64,000 nt of DNA from an uncultured Lachnospiraceae bacterium (GCA_902779575.1 CACZBW010000002.1:62001-126000), one strand, 5' to 3'; positions 43,341-52,209 are shown, counted from the stretch's first letter. Numbers and translations are program-made. Notes: generated from the sequence alone by a model not told the origin.

Positions 43341-44495
43341 ATGCGCGGAGTGGTTGAGTATGAGGGGACGAGGATCGCCGCTTCCAGTACGGCAGTCAGC
43401 CGGAGCCTCGTGAAAGATACGGTCAGCCTGTATCTGCCGGAGGAGATGCCCTGGGGAATTCACACCTGGACGCCCGAACAGCCGGAACTCTATGATCTGC
43501 TGATCCGGATCAGGAAAGGCGCAGAGGTTCTGGATGAGGTACGCTCTTACTTCGGCATGCGGGAGATCCGGATTGAGGAAGGCAATATTCTGCTGAACGG
43601 AACGCCTCTCTATGAGAGGCTGATCCTTGACCAGGGATACTGGAAGGATTCCCATCTGACGCCGCCGGACGAGCAGGCTCTGATCGATGATATCGACAAG
43701 ATTCATGCACTGGGCTTCAACGGCCTGCGGAAGCATATGAAGGTCGAGGACGAACGTTTCCTTTACTGGTGCGACGTGAAAGGCATGCTGGTCTGGAGCG
43801 AGATGGCTGCCGCGTATGAGTACAGCGATGACGCGGTTGAAGAATTTACCAGAGAATGGCTTGAGGTTGTCAGGCAGAATCTGAACCATCCCTGCATTAT
43901 CACCTGGACGCCTTTCAATGAATCCTGGGGAGTTCCGAAGATCAAGACGGATCCGAAGCAGCAGGAGTTCACGGAGGCGATCTATTACCTGACCAGAAGC
44001 ATAGATGACAGCAGGCCGGTTATCACAAACGACGGCTGGGAGCATACCATTTCCGATATTCTTACCCTTCATGATTATGAAGAATCCGGCGATGTGTTCT
44101 ATGACCGCTATGCGGACCATCTGGAAGAGATCGGGACAGGTGAAATCTATCACTGCAGGGACCGCTCCGCCATGGCCGAAGGATATGAGTATGCGGGACA
44201 GCCGGTGATTATCAGTGAATACGGCGGCATCGCCTTCTCCGGCGGCAAGGAGGGAGATTGGGGCTACGGCAATACGGTAAAGGATGAGGCGGAGTTCCTG
44301 GAGCGTTTTGACCGGATCACCACTGCGATCAAACAGCTGCCCTATGTTTCAGGCTACTGCTATACACAGGTTTCGGACGTTCAGCAGGAAATCAACGGCC
44401 TGCTCGATGAGAATCATGAATTCAAGATCGCGCCGGAAAAGATCCGTGAGATCAACTGCCGTGAAGTCGGGATGCGCAGGATAAGCAGAGAATAA
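43341..44495 (+). pseudogene. 5'-truncated copy of the GH2 glycosidase
   Basis: The 384-residue frame matches residues about 220-598 of the GH2 enzyme at 34762-36558, about 93% identical by eye (roughly 28 substitutions), from EYEGTRIA to the end. It lacks the whole sugar-binding domain and the start of the Ig-like domain. No ribosome site precedes ATG 43341, and the first residues (MRGVV) are not homologous. Both catalytic Glu are kept. It is in inverted orientation about 8 kb from the intact gene, so it is a recombination product and probably not functional, although the barrel frame is still intact. Confidence 0.85.
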
Positions 44496-44588
44496 GCAGC
44501 AAAGAGAGGCCACGGACCGCATCCCGAAACTGTTCCGGTCCGGTCCAAATCGAAATAAATGAAATAACAAAAAAGAAAGGTTTCTGAC

Positions 44589-45377
44589 ATGAGTATCCAC
44601 TATAATACAGTAAATTTTCCTTTGAAGATATTGGCGGCATTATTTGCACTTACTGTTTTTCTCTTCTCCCTGTCCATACCGGCCTGCGCTGAGGAAAGCA
44701 CCGAACCGGCCGGGCCGTCGCAGGCGGAAATGGATGAGGCCTATGATGAAGCCATGATGCAGGTGGATTCAGAGATCACCTTTTATACAATGGAGGATCT
44801 GAACTATCGGCTGGCAATTATCATGAAATTTGTATCCGGCAAAATGACGGATGAAGATTTTGCAGAGCTGAAAAATCCGGATGCCAGACATCTTCTGGAC
44901 CTGGATGATCTCATTGCACTGAGCGGCAGCTTCTTCGAAGAAACAGGAATTCAGACTGATTTGTCTGAGTATGAGAACGCCGTATCATCATGGGAAGAAT
45001 ACATGGAGAGTCTGTCCGGAGATACAGACGCCGCTGAAGAATTTTACGGACAGCTGCCTTTGGAGAGCCGGGCTGAATACCTTGAAGCAGCATACAATGT
45101 CGACAACGCCATCTGGTCTGTACTCAGAAACGAACTGGGAGACAGCCTGAGCGGGATGATAGATCTTGTATCCGACATAAGCTCACACCTGGAAAAAGGA
45201 GCCGAGACGATATCGAACGCCTTTTCCCTGATTGATAAAATCAAAGTATTCGCATCTGTCGGAACTGATAACGAACGATATGAGAAACGCATCGGTCTTC
45301 AGGAAATCAAAACCAGGTTTACACTGCTGCAGCAGATCCTTCTTGTCGCATGCAATGCAATCAGCTCGGGTTCGTGA
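44589..45377 (+). CDS. Exported protein of unknown function, helical
   Basis: The 262-residue product has a signal peptide (about 1-34, hydrophobic core LAALFALTVFLFSLSIPACA) and an acidic, mostly helical body (many Glu/Asp/Leu/Tyr; YNVDNAIWSVLRNELGDSLSGMIDLVSDISSHL). The Cys in SIPACAEES could be a lipobox, which would make it a lipoprotein. No known family is recognised. AGAAAGG precedes ATG 44589. It sits after the truncated GH2 gene and before a decayed permease region. Confidence 0.6.
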   Translation: MSIHYNTVNFPLKILAALFALTVFLFSLSIPACAEESTEPAGPSQAEMDEAYDEAMMQVDSEITFYTMEDLNYRLAIIMKFVSGKMTDEDFAELKNPDARHLLDLDDLIALSGSFFEETGIQTDLSEYENAVSSWEEYMESLSGDTDAAEEFYGQLPLESRAEYLEAAYNVDNAIWSVLRNELGDSLSGMIDLVSDISSHLEKGAETISNAFSLIDKIKVFASVGTDNERYEKRIGLQEIKTRFTLLQQILLVACNAISSGS

Positions 45378-45525
45378 GGAGCAGATTCCCGTCAGCGCTT
45401 CTACTGCTTATGTCCCTGTCTGTAACTGTTCCGGCATCACTCCCCATTTCTTCCCGGACAAGCCAGAGTCCTATTACGACCGTCCTGCATTGGCCGAATA
45501 CCTCCGTAATCTGAAATGATAAAGC
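45378..45525 (+). other. Short stretch after the exported protein, no defined gene
   Basis: An overlapping plus-strand frame runs to 45519 and ends PESYYDRPALAEYLRNLK, but it has no start or ribosome site of its own. A real fragment cannot be excluded. Confidence 0.3.
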
Positions 45526-45551
45526 CTTCGCCGGATAACGATCCGGCGAAG
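45526..45551. terminator. Perfect hairpin at the end of the permease relic
   Basis: An 11-bp perfect stem with a four-base loop (45526-45536 with 45541-45551). Minus strand continues GCTTTATCATTT. It could end the plus-strand exported-protein gene or the old permease transcript. Confidence 0.5.
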
Positions 45552-45569
45552 ACTGAAAGAGGATGCACA

Positions 45570-46208
45570 GGCTGCAACTGAATAGCTGAAGTTCGCCTGC
45601 AGCATCAATGCCTTGTATACATATACGTCCAGTGTCTGAGTCACCGTCTGCAGGGAATTGGAGTTCATCGGAACCTGGTAAAAGAGACCGAAATCGGATG
45701 CCAGAATGCTGCCGAGCCGAAGGATAAAGATCATGGCGATGGTGGGACGAAGCATGGGCAGTGTTATATAGCGCACCCGCTGTAAAAACGAGGCGCCGTC
45801 GAGCATGGCCGCTTCGATCAGGGAATCCGATAGCGCAGTCTGAAATTAATTGCGAAGAATCATAATATACCATGTGGAGCAAAGACCGGGCATGATTAGT
45901 GCCAGATAGGTATTCTGCAGATGAAAGATCTGCGTATTGACCATATAGGCCGAGACCAGCCCGCCCGAAAACAACATGGGAATCATCAGAAAAATCAGGA
46001 TTCCGCGCCTTAGCCGGAACCTCTTTCTGGAAAGTGCATAGGCGATCGGGCACATCAGGATCAGGACCAGCAGGACCGGCAGAAAAAACAGCACGCACTG
46101 CATCGCGAACAGGATACTTGCGATCAGGTTTCCCTTCCTGGAAAACGCGCTTCTTGCCGAAGCAATGTGCTCCTCCGGATCCAATTGTTTCATATGACGA
46201 AGCTTCAA
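45570..46208 (-). pseudogene. Decayed carbohydrate ABC transporter permease, apparently chimeric
   Basis: The first part (46208-45849) reads CPIAYALSRKRFRLRRGILIFLMIPMLFSGGLVSAYMV, like the middle of LplC/YtcP-type permeases; the N-terminal third is missing. After an in-frame TAA (45848-45846) the same frame continues with the EAA loop SLIEAAMLDGASFLQRVRYITLPMLRPTI and then FGLFYQVPMNSNSLQTVTQTLDVYVYKALM, which is LplB-type. The frame is lost after SYSVAA. So the relic joins two permease types at the conserved EAA segment and carries a nonsense codon. Confidence 0.7.
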
Positions 46209-46311
46209 CTGTCTGTCTCCTTATCTCGTGCTTTAGCTGTTTCCTCTTCTGTAAACTCCGACTCTTTTATTTCACTGATCTCCTGTGCACCGATCTCCCG
46301 GGTCGTCCCGT

Positions 46312-46833
46312 CTATTTCTGTTTCTTCCATACACCCTTACTGATTTCATAAACCCCATCGTGATATGCACCCACTCCGGTAAAAAATGTCTGAAAACCGC
46401 ATTTTTCCAACACACGCCCGGATGCGGTATTTTCCAGGAGACGGATGCCATACACTTCCGTATTGCCAACCATCTCTGTTATCACAGGAAGAAAACCCTT
46501 CACCGCTTCTGTCGCATATCCTTTCCCTGTGAATGCTTTTGCGACATGATATCCGATTTCCCAGTTCCCCTCACCGATCGGAACCAGCTGGACATACCCG
46601 ATATTTCTGTTTCCATCTTTCGTAATCACCGCATAGACTAACGGGCCTTCTTTGGATTCATACTGAGATATCAAAAATTCAAGAGTTTCCTCTGCATCTT
46701 CCAATGTCTCAAAAACCTCATCCGGTACAAATCTTCTTGTGTCTTCATCCAGTGAGTTTTTGTGGACATCCATTGCCATGTCCATCGTCATTTCAGAAAT
46801 AATCAATCTGTCTGTTTCTAACAATATTTTCAC
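46312..46833 (-). CDS. GNAT acetyltransferase (RimJ/RimL-like)
   Basis: The 173-residue product has the GNAT_3 pattern: ETDRLIISEMT, IGYVQLVPIGEGNWEIGYHVAKAFTGKGYATEAVKGFL (acetyl-CoA loop) and NTASGRVLEKCGFQ. It transfers an acetyl group to an unknown amine, possibly a protein N-terminus or small molecule. GTG start 46833 with GAGGGT upstream. Last gene of the minus-strand run starting with the aldo/keto reductase. Confidence 0.88.
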   Translation of the reverse strand: MKILLETDRLIISEMTMDMAMDVHKNSLDEDTRRFVPDEVFETLEDAEETLEFLISQYESKEGPLVYAVITKDGNRNIGYVQLVPIGEGNWEIGYHVAKAFTGKGYATEAVKGFLPVITEMVGNTEVYGIRLLENTASGRVLEKCGFQTFFTGVGAYHDGVYEISKGVWKKQK

Positions 46834-46976
46834 GTTTTACCCTCAGCAACTGCTTAAACACTCTGTTATCACTTTCTTACTCGTTCCGTTAAACATATGC
46901 TTCCATAATCCATATTGCTCTCCTCGATTATTCTGAAAGGTATTATTTCTTTACAGCAATCTGTCGATATAATAAA

Positions 46977-47426
46977 CTACCAGTTCAGTTCAAATACGAT
47001 CTCCCCATCATTCACATCGCCATTTGGCGCAAATCCAAAGGACTGATATAAATGAATCGCATTGACATTACTTTCTTTTGTTGAAAGTCTGATATTGCCT
47101 GCTCCGTTTTCCTTAAAATATGAAATTATATGTTTTAAAGCCTCTTTGCCATATCCCTGTCCCTGATATTTCTCGTCGATCATAAATCTCCACAGCCAAT
47201 ATCTGTCATCCGGGTCCTCATAATCCGGTTCAAAAGCAAACATTGTAAATCCGACAGCTATGCCATCAGAATAGATCACGAACGGTCTTGCAACGTCAGA
47301 ATACTCCTCAGCTGCCTCTAAAGAACTCTCATTAGACGCTATATACTCCGATTGTGCTTTTGTCACTTTCAGGCGGATGCAATCAGACTTATTGTATTGA
47401 TCTACCGGTTTTAATTCAATTCTCAT
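46977..47426 (-). CDS. GNAT acetyltransferase (spermine/spermidine-like, BltD/PaiA type)
   Basis: The 149-residue product has DDRYWLWRFMIDEKYQGQGYGKEALKHII (acetyl-CoA loop) and LSTKESNVNAIHLYQSFGF, close to polyamine acetyltransferases such as BltD and PaiA. Its ATG starts two bases after the stop of the PNPOx-like gene and has no ribosome site of its own, so it depends on translational coupling. Substrate preference is inferred. Confidence 0.85.
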   Translation of the reverse strand: MRIELKPVDQYNKSDCIRLKVTKAQSEYIASNESSLEAAEEYSDVARPFVIYSDGIAVGFTMFAFEPDYEDPDDRYWLWRFMIDEKYQGQGYGKEALKHIISYFKENGAGNIRLSTKESNVNAIHLYQSFGFAPNGDVNDGEIVFELNW

Positions 47427-47428
47427 TG

Positions 47429-47905
47429 TCAGACATTTACGTGAACAGCATTGTAGCCATTCTCAAATTCCTTGCCCTTATCGTATTCCTCGATCTCAGA
47501 GGCCGATAAATCTCCTTTTCCGTCATAACGATAAAAGCGTCCGCCTGCAGCAATAAACTCCAGAATGCAGTAATCCTCATCTTCGACACCTTTCGGATAG
47601 TACTTTTCATCTCCTTCATTCCAGAGGAGCTCTCTGTACTTCCTCTCAAAATGCGCTTCAAAATGCCCAAACAGGCAAAGCCCCTCAAAAGTCGAATCGT
47701 CAGAGAAATACAGACAGGCATTCCTGTTCTTCTGCAGACTCCGGACATGAGCTGAACTTGTATTTGTTGAAATCAGATGCCTGCCCAATCCTTTGTGCCA
47801 TACACAGAACACTCTGCGGACATTCTGCCTGCCCAATTCGTCCGTATAACCGATTGTCGCAAAAAGAGAACGATTGACAAGATTCATCATCTCATTCTTT
47901 GTCAT
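47429..47905 (-). CDS. Pyridoxamine 5'-phosphate oxidase-like flavin/F420-fold protein
   Basis: The 158-residue product has the split-barrel fold pattern: LFATIGYTDELGRQNVRRVFCVWHKGLGRHLISTNTSSAHVRSLQKNRNACLYFSDDSTFEGLCLFGHFE. Members bind flavin or a related cofactor and often act on small reduced or toxic compounds. ATG 47905 with GGAGGAAAATCC is the start; the frame is open to 47938. It lies between the zinc-ribbon and GNAT genes. Confidence 0.8.
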   Translation of the reverse strand: MTKNEMMNLVNRSLFATIGYTDELGRQNVRRVFCVWHKGLGRHLISTNTSSAHVRSLQKNRNACLYFSDDSTFEGLCLFGHFEAHFERKYRELLWNEGDEKYYPKGVEDEDYCILEFIAAGGRFYRYDGKGDLSASEIEEYDKGKEFENGYNAVHVNV

Positions 47906-47957
47906 GGATTTTCCTCCGGAGATCCGAATAATAGTCACTGATCACAGAAAACAGCTG

Positions 47958-48206
47958 TTATACCTGCCAGCTTTTTCCGCAGTTCTGGCAGACCGCCATC
48001 TTCCTGTGGATCGTCTTCATTTTATATCTCTTCGGGGCGAAGATCTTCACAATCAATGCCGGTATTGTAAAGAAGATCCACTTAATGGGAATCCACCACC
48101 AGCCAATCAAAAGCCACCAGAAAATCCCATGATGCTGCTCTTTGAGCTGCGTTTCAGTTATAAATTGTACGCTGACATCTGTGCTTCCGCATTTTGGACA
48201 TTTCAT
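47958..48206 (-). CDS. Small zinc-ribbon membrane protein
   Basis: The 82-residue product has two zinc-ribbon halves, MKCPKCGST at the start and VCQNCGKSW at the end, flanking a Trp-rich hydrophobic stretch (IFWWLLIGWWWIPIKWIFFTIPALIVKIF) that forms one or two membrane passes. ATG 48206 has AAGGAGCG upstream; the longer frame is not needed. No function is known to me. Confidence 0.7.
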   Translation of the reverse strand: MKCPKCGSTDVSVQFITETQLKEQHHGIFWWLLIGWWWIPIKWIFFTIPALIVKIFAPKRYKMKTIHRKMAVCQNCGKSWQV

Positions 48207-48261
48207 ACTTTTATCGCTCCTTGTAATCAGATATTCTCCTGTATCTCCCTTGTTTTGGATG

Positions 48262-48678
48262 TCAGGACCGGAAATCAAATTCGAGACACAGCCTGTTATA
48301 ACGGGCCAGCTCGTGAGGCTTGATCTCCTTGGTGGGATCCCCCAGAGAATGGTGGATCACGTCTGCGTCTTTCAATATCTCATCCATCGGAGAATCAACT
48401 TCCGCCTTACTGTCATGATGCCAGATGGCAGAACATATGATATCTGTTTCATCTGCCGATGTTATGCCAAGTTCCTCCAGCAGTTTCCGTGCATATTCCG
48501 CTCCTTTATGTGCGTGGTCATCGTAAGAACCGCTCTTATATGCATACAGATCATGCAGCAGTCCGGCCATGGCCGCCAGTTCCGCATTTTCACCCCGTTT
48601 CTTTGCGATCATGACAGCTGCCAGAGAAACGCCGTGCAGATGGGCAACCGCTGCAGCCCGCTTCTGGTTATCGTCCAT
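48262..48678 (-). CDS. HD-domain phosphohydrolase, N-terminus interrupted by a stop codon
   Basis: The 138-residue frame has the HD pattern: HLHGVSLAAVMIAKKRG, AAMAGLLHDLYAYKSGSYDDHAHKGAEYA (metal HD and following His) and SAIWHHDSKAEVDSPMDEILKDADVIHH. Just upstream, a normal start (ATG 48729 behind GGGAGGGCAGG) opens the same frame, MSRIKDLQK, but a TAA follows at 48702-48700 before IHKVLKGMDD. So the native protein was about 155 residues and is now cut, unless translation restarts at ATG 48678, which lacks a well-spaced ribosome site. It lies between acylphosphatase and the zinc-ribbon gene. Confidence 0.75.
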   Translation of the reverse strand: MDDNQKRAAAVAHLHGVSLAAVMIAKKRGENAELAAMAGLLHDLYAYKSGSYDDHAHKGAEYARKLLEELGITSADETDIICSAIWHHDSKAEVDSPMDEILKDADVIHHSLGDPTKEIKPHELARYNRLCLEFDFRS

Positions 48679-48808
48679 TCCCTTTAAGACTTTATGGATT
48701 TATTTCTGCAGATCCTTTATTCTGCTCATTGTCCTGCCCTCCCTCTGCCTCTCCCCGGCCTGGATATTATAGATCACAGCATCCCGATTCCCATATGACC
48801 AGGTTCCG

Positions 48809-49090
48809 TTACCTTACTCTGAACCCATACTCATCTTCCACCGGATCCAGCCTGCGGGAATCCATATTTTCAATCCTGATATAGCGGCCTTTTTCTATAG
48901 CCAGGATCACGGAATCAATCGCTTCCTCCGGTCCCTGGATTTCCATGGTCACAGAACCGTCGTAATCGTTATGTACCCAGCCTGTGCAGCCATAACGGTC
49001 AGCGGCGCTGCGGGCGCGCCAGCGGAATCCCACGCCCTGCACCCAGCCATAAAAAGTGATCCGTCTGCGGATTATATATGTGTCAGACAT
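48809..49090 (-). CDS. acyP: Acylphosphatase
   Basis: This small enzyme hydrolyses acyl phosphates. The 93-residue product carries FYGWVQGVGFRWRARSAADRYGCTGWVHNDYDGSVTMEIQGPEEAI: the catalytic Arg is in GVGFRW and the Asn in VHND. ATG 49090 is preceded by GGGTGGGA and by the stop of the 43-residue ORF (TAATATG). The upstream ATG 49111 has no ribosome site and lies within that ORF. Confidence 0.93.
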   Translation of the reverse strand: MSDTYIIRRRITFYGWVQGVGFRWRARSAADRYGCTGWVHNDYDGSVTMEIQGPEEAIDSVILAIEKGRYIRIENMDSRRLDPVEDEYGFRVR

Positions 49091-49091
49091 A

Positions 49092-49223
49092 TTATCCCAC
49101 CCGGATTTCATCTAAGCTGTATAATATCTCTTCACTCAGGCCAATTTCCTGTGCAGCCTTATCCTTCCCGATCATCTCTATCCACGGATGATCTTCAGGA
49201 TAATATATTGTTTCTGCTTCCAT
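49092..49223 (-). CDS. Small acidic protein, 43 aa, coupled to acylphosphatase
   Basis: The ORF starts at ATG 49223 with a strong GGGAGGAAAAGCT ribosome site and ends at TAA 49094-49092, one base before the acylphosphatase ATG. The product begins MEAETIYYPEDHPWIEMIGK and ends LSEEILYSLDEIRVG; it is acidic, has no membrane segment, and I recognise no family. The ribosome site and tight coupling make a real gene likely. Confidence 0.65.
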   Translation of the reverse strand: MEAETIYYPEDHPWIEMIGKDKAAQEIGLSEEILYSLDEIRVG

Positions 49224-49289
49224 AGCTTTTCCTCCCTTTTGTCCCGTCCGGAACTATAAGTCATATTTATCTCTGATGCAGGAAATCTG

Positions 49290-50423
49290 TCAGCCCAGTT
49301 TGGCAGAAAAATCTGCGAGAACCTCTGAGATTTTAATCTGCTGCGGACAGACCTGTTCACAGCTCCTGCACTGCAGGCAGGCCTGCGGACGCTTTTCCTC
49401 CGGAAGCGCTGAAAGCGCCATCGGCGCGATGAATCCGCCGCCGGTGTAGGCATGTTCGTTGTAGAGAGCCAGCAGGGCGGGGATATCCAGCTCCTGCGGG
49501 CAGTGGCTCACGCAGTAATGACAGGCCGTACAGGGTACCGTACCTTTTGAGAGCATTTTTTCCGCAATACCGAGCAGGGCTTTCATCTCTGCCTCATTCA
49601 GCTTTTTATCTTCTGCGAAAGTAACCAGGTTCTTCTCAAGCTGCTCTTCATTGGACATACCGGACAGAATCACAGTCACAGAAGGGATACTCTGCAGGAA
49701 GCGGAAAGCCCAGGCCGGAATCTCCTCGTCCGGCCGAAACTCCTTCAGCTGCGCTTCATACCCGGAATCCAGTTTTGCAAGTCTCCCGCCGCGGAGAGGC
49801 TCCATGACCCATACCGGAATATTCTGCTGATCCAGCAGCGCCACCTTCTCCCTGCCGTTCTGGAAAGTCCAGTCCAGATAGTTCAGCTGCAGCTGGCAGA
49901 ACTCCATGTCACTGCCATAGGCATCCAGGAAACGCTGAAGCACAGGCATGTTTCCGTGACAGGAAAAACCAAGGTGCCTGATCCTTCCGTTCTGTTTCTG
50001 CTTCATGAGATAGCTGTAGATCCCATACTTTTCATCGTCCAGATAGGCGTCGATATTCATCTCGCATACATTATGGAAAAGATAAAAATCGAAATATTCA
50101 ACGCCCAGTTTCTTAAGCTGCCGCTCAAAGATCTCTTCCACTTTGCCCCAATTGGAAGCGTCATAGCCTGGGAATTTCGTAGCCACATAAAAGCTGTCCC
50201 TGGGATAACGGGCCAGCGCTTTGCCCATAACCAGTTCTGAATTCTCTCCATGATATCCCCATGCCGTATCGTAATAGTTGATGCCATTCTGCATGGCTGT
50301 ATCGACCATACGAAGTGCAGCGGCTTCGTCGATCCTCCCGTCATCACCGTCAATTACAGGCAGACGCATAGCGCCGAAGCCAAGCGCGGATAGCTTCATT
50401 CCATGGAAATCTCTGTATATCAT
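49290..50423 (-). CDS. Aldo/keto reductase with C-terminal 4Fe-4S domain
   Basis: The 377-residue product has an AKR barrel with the catalytic set visible (INYYDTAWGYHGENSE, VATKFPGYD, DFYLFHNV) and a C-terminal ferredoxin-like domain with two clusters, CTACHYCVSHCP and CLQCRSCEQVCP. This fusion is widespread in anaerobes; it probably reduces a small carbonyl or dehydrates a substrate with electrons from ferredoxin. Start ATG 50423 with AGAAAGGAAGG upstream. It heads the minus-strand run of stress-type genes. Confidence 0.92.
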   Translation of the reverse strand: MIYRDFHGMKLSALGFGAMRLPVIDGDDGRIDEAAALRMVDTAMQNGINYYDTAWGYHGENSELVMGKALARYPRDSFYVATKFPGYDASNWGKVEEIFERQLKKLGVEYFDFYLFHNVCEMNIDAYLDDEKYGIYSYLMKQKQNGRIRHLGFSCHGNMPVLQRFLDAYGSDMEFCQLQLNYLDWTFQNGREKVALLDQQNIPVWVMEPLRGGRLAKLDSGYEAQLKEFRPDEEIPAWAFRFLQSIPSVTVILSGMSNEEQLEKNLVTFAEDKKLNEAEMKALLGIAEKMLSKGTVPCTACHYCVSHCPQELDIPALLALYNEHAYTGGGFIAPMALSALPEEKRPQACLQCRSCEQVCPQQIKISEVLADFSAKLG

Positions 50424-50557
50424 ATGCTGTGCCTTCCTTTCTATGTCATTCGCTTTTCTGTGTGTATATCAGGTAATCCATACGGTACCCTGCGCCGGCT
50501 TTGATGCAGCTCGTCTGCAAGCTCACAGCGCTGTATTTTCATCTGCTGCACTATCTC

Positions 50558-50587
50558 ATTATAACCGTATATGCTTTCTTTTGCTAA
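50558..50587 (-). promoter_or_regulatory. Candidate promoter of the aldo/keto reductase gene
   Basis: On the minus strand, TTAGCA (50587-50582) and TATAAT (50563-50558) are 18 bases apart, about 135 bases before the start codon. Near 50629-50650 a perfect 9-bp stem without T-run marks the end of the alcohol dehydrogenase gene. Confidence 0.5.
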
Positions 50588-50696
50588 TAGTAATAATGAA
50601 TCAGAAGTTTCCTTCCATCTCAGCAGAAGCGGCGGGACATTTCCCGCCGCCTCATCATTCAGGATATCAAAAAATTAACAGAACAGATCTTTTCGA

Positions 50697-51881
50697 TTAA
50701 AGTGCCATCCGGTAGATATTTGCCATATCCTCTTCGTAGAGAACCTTCGCACTTCCCTGTTTCCCGCCGCAGGCTTCGCGGCAGCTGCGGGCCATCTCAA
50801 GGATCTGTTCTTCGGTCGGGGTGATGCCCAGTTCCCGCATATTGGTTGGCATGCCGATACTCCGATAGAATTCCTCCATCTTTGCAATCCCCTCCAGCGC
50901 AATTTGCTCGTCTCCCTGTCCCTCATCCTTTACGCCCATGACTTTAATGGCGTAGCGGACGAAACGCGGCATACACTCTTTGTATACATAACGCGCCCAG
51001 CTGGGCCAGATCGCGGCCAGGCCTGCGCCGTGCGTCACGTCAAACATGCCGCCCATCTCATGCTCAAGCATATGAGTCGCGAAGTCGCCGCCGTCGTTGC
51101 CGCAGCCTGTCAGATCGTTGTGCGCCAGGGAGCTCGCCCACATCACTTCCGCGCGGGCTTCGTAATTCTGCGGATCGGCGTGAAGGATCTTCGCGTATTT
51201 CATAACTGTGCGAAGAACCGCCTCCGCGATCTCATCCGTCAGTTCCATGTTGCCGCCCTGCGTGAAATAACGCTCCATCGTGTGCATCATAATATCCGCA
51301 CAGCCGGACTCGGTCTGATAATCCGGCAGCGTTTTTGTCAGATCCGGATTCATCACGGCAAAGCGGGGGCGTGCCAGATCATCGTTGTAGGCGCGCTTTT
51401 CTCCGGTCAGTTCATTCGTGATGACACAGCTGTTGCTCATCTCACTGCCTGCAGCCGCGATCGTCAGAATGCTTGCGACCGGGAAACAGCCCACGGCACT
51501 GCGTTTGCCCTGGAAAAGCTCCCACACATCGTGATCCGGATCCGCCAGCGCATAGGCAATTGCCTTTGCCGAATCAATCACGGATCCGCCGCCGACAGCA
51601 AGGAGGAAATCAATATCGTTCTGTTTTGCGAGTTCGATGCCTTCACGCACTTTTCCCAGATGAGGGTTGGGGACTACTCCGCCAAGTTCAACGTGGAAAA
51701 TACCTGCCTCATCAAGTGATTTTACGACACGGCCGATCAGTCCCGACTTCAGGGCGCTCGATCCGCCGTAATGAACCAGGACCCGGCTGCCACCGCACGC
51801 GCGGACCAGGGCGCCTGCCTGTTTCTCTGTATCTTTGCCGAAGACAACCTTTGTCGGTGCAAAGTAAGTGAATCCAAACAT
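50697..51881 (-). CDS. Iron-containing alcohol dehydrogenase (butanol-dehydrogenase-like)
   Basis: The 394-residue product has the group III ADH signatures: PTKVVFGKDTEKQAG, LLAVGGGSVIDSAKAIA (NAD(P) loop), SILTIAAAGSEMSNSCV, GCADIMMHTMERYF and HMLEHEMGGMFDVTHGAGLAAIWPSWARYV (metal His). It would reduce aldehydes to alcohols. The start is ATG 51881 with GGAGGTTTTAAGA upstream; 34 further codons are open but have no ribosome site. A candidate promoter lies at 51955-51983. Confidence 0.95.
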   Translation of the reverse strand: MFGFTYFAPTKVVFGKDTEKQAGALVRACGGSRVLVHYGGSSALKSGLIGRVVKSLDEAGIFHVELGGVVPNPHLGKVREGIELAKQNDIDFLLAVGGGSVIDSAKAIAYALADPDHDVWELFQGKRSAVGCFPVASILTIAAAGSEMSNSCVITNELTGEKRAYNDDLARPRFAVMNPDLTKTLPDYQTESGCADIMMHTMERYFTQGGNMELTDEIAEAVLRTVMKYAKILHADPQNYEARAEVMWASSLAHNDLTGCGNDGGDFATHMLEHEMGGMFDVTHGAGLAAIWPSWARYVYKECMPRFVRYAIKVMGVKDEGQGDEQIALEGIAKMEEFYRSIGMPTNMRELGITPTEEQILEMARSCREACGGKQGSAKVLYEEDMANIYRMAL

Positions 51882-51954
51882 TCTTAAAACCTCCTGTGTT
51901 TCTTCGCCTTCTTTCCGGTTATCGTCATTATGCGCGTCTGCAGATGTCAGTAAA

Positions 51955-51983
51955 ACTATAGCATATTCTTTTTTTGAGAACAA
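51955..51983 (-). promoter_or_regulatory. Candidate promoter of the iron alcohol dehydrogenase
   Basis: On the minus strand, TTGTTC (51983-51978) and TATAGT (51960-51955) are 17 bases apart, about 75 bases before the gene start. Confidence 0.5.
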
Positions 51984-52002
51984 TGATCCCTCTCATGCCT
52001 TC

Positions 52003-52089
52003 TTATCCTGACTGCTGTTTTCTGTACGCCGTCGGAGCGCAGTCCATGTGCCTGCGGAAGTACCCGCTTTTATCCGGTCCACACATTCG
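52003..52089 (-). pseudogene. Possible AraC-type C-terminal fragment
   Basis: The frame reads GPDKSGYFRRHMDCAPTAYRKQQSG then TAA, resembling the last helix of AraC regulators (YFxRxFKxxTGxTPxAYRK). It is open for only 29 codons. A second nearby segment reads LPLAYRIRC in another frame. The rest of the 51882-52209 gap shows no gene. Too short to be sure. Confidence 0.35.
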
Positions 52090-52209
52090 TCAGCAGCGTA
52101 TTCTATATGCCAGAGGAAGTACCTGGAAAAGCCGGGGCGGCCTTGCAAATACCTGAAAAATCCGTTATCGTATGAAGAAATAGAATGATGAAAGGAGCTT
52201 TTATCAGCT

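Noticed and set aside
34762-44495. Insertion sequence or composite transposon flanked by inverted repeats
   Set aside because: The inverted copies are glycosidase coding sequence and no transposase is present.
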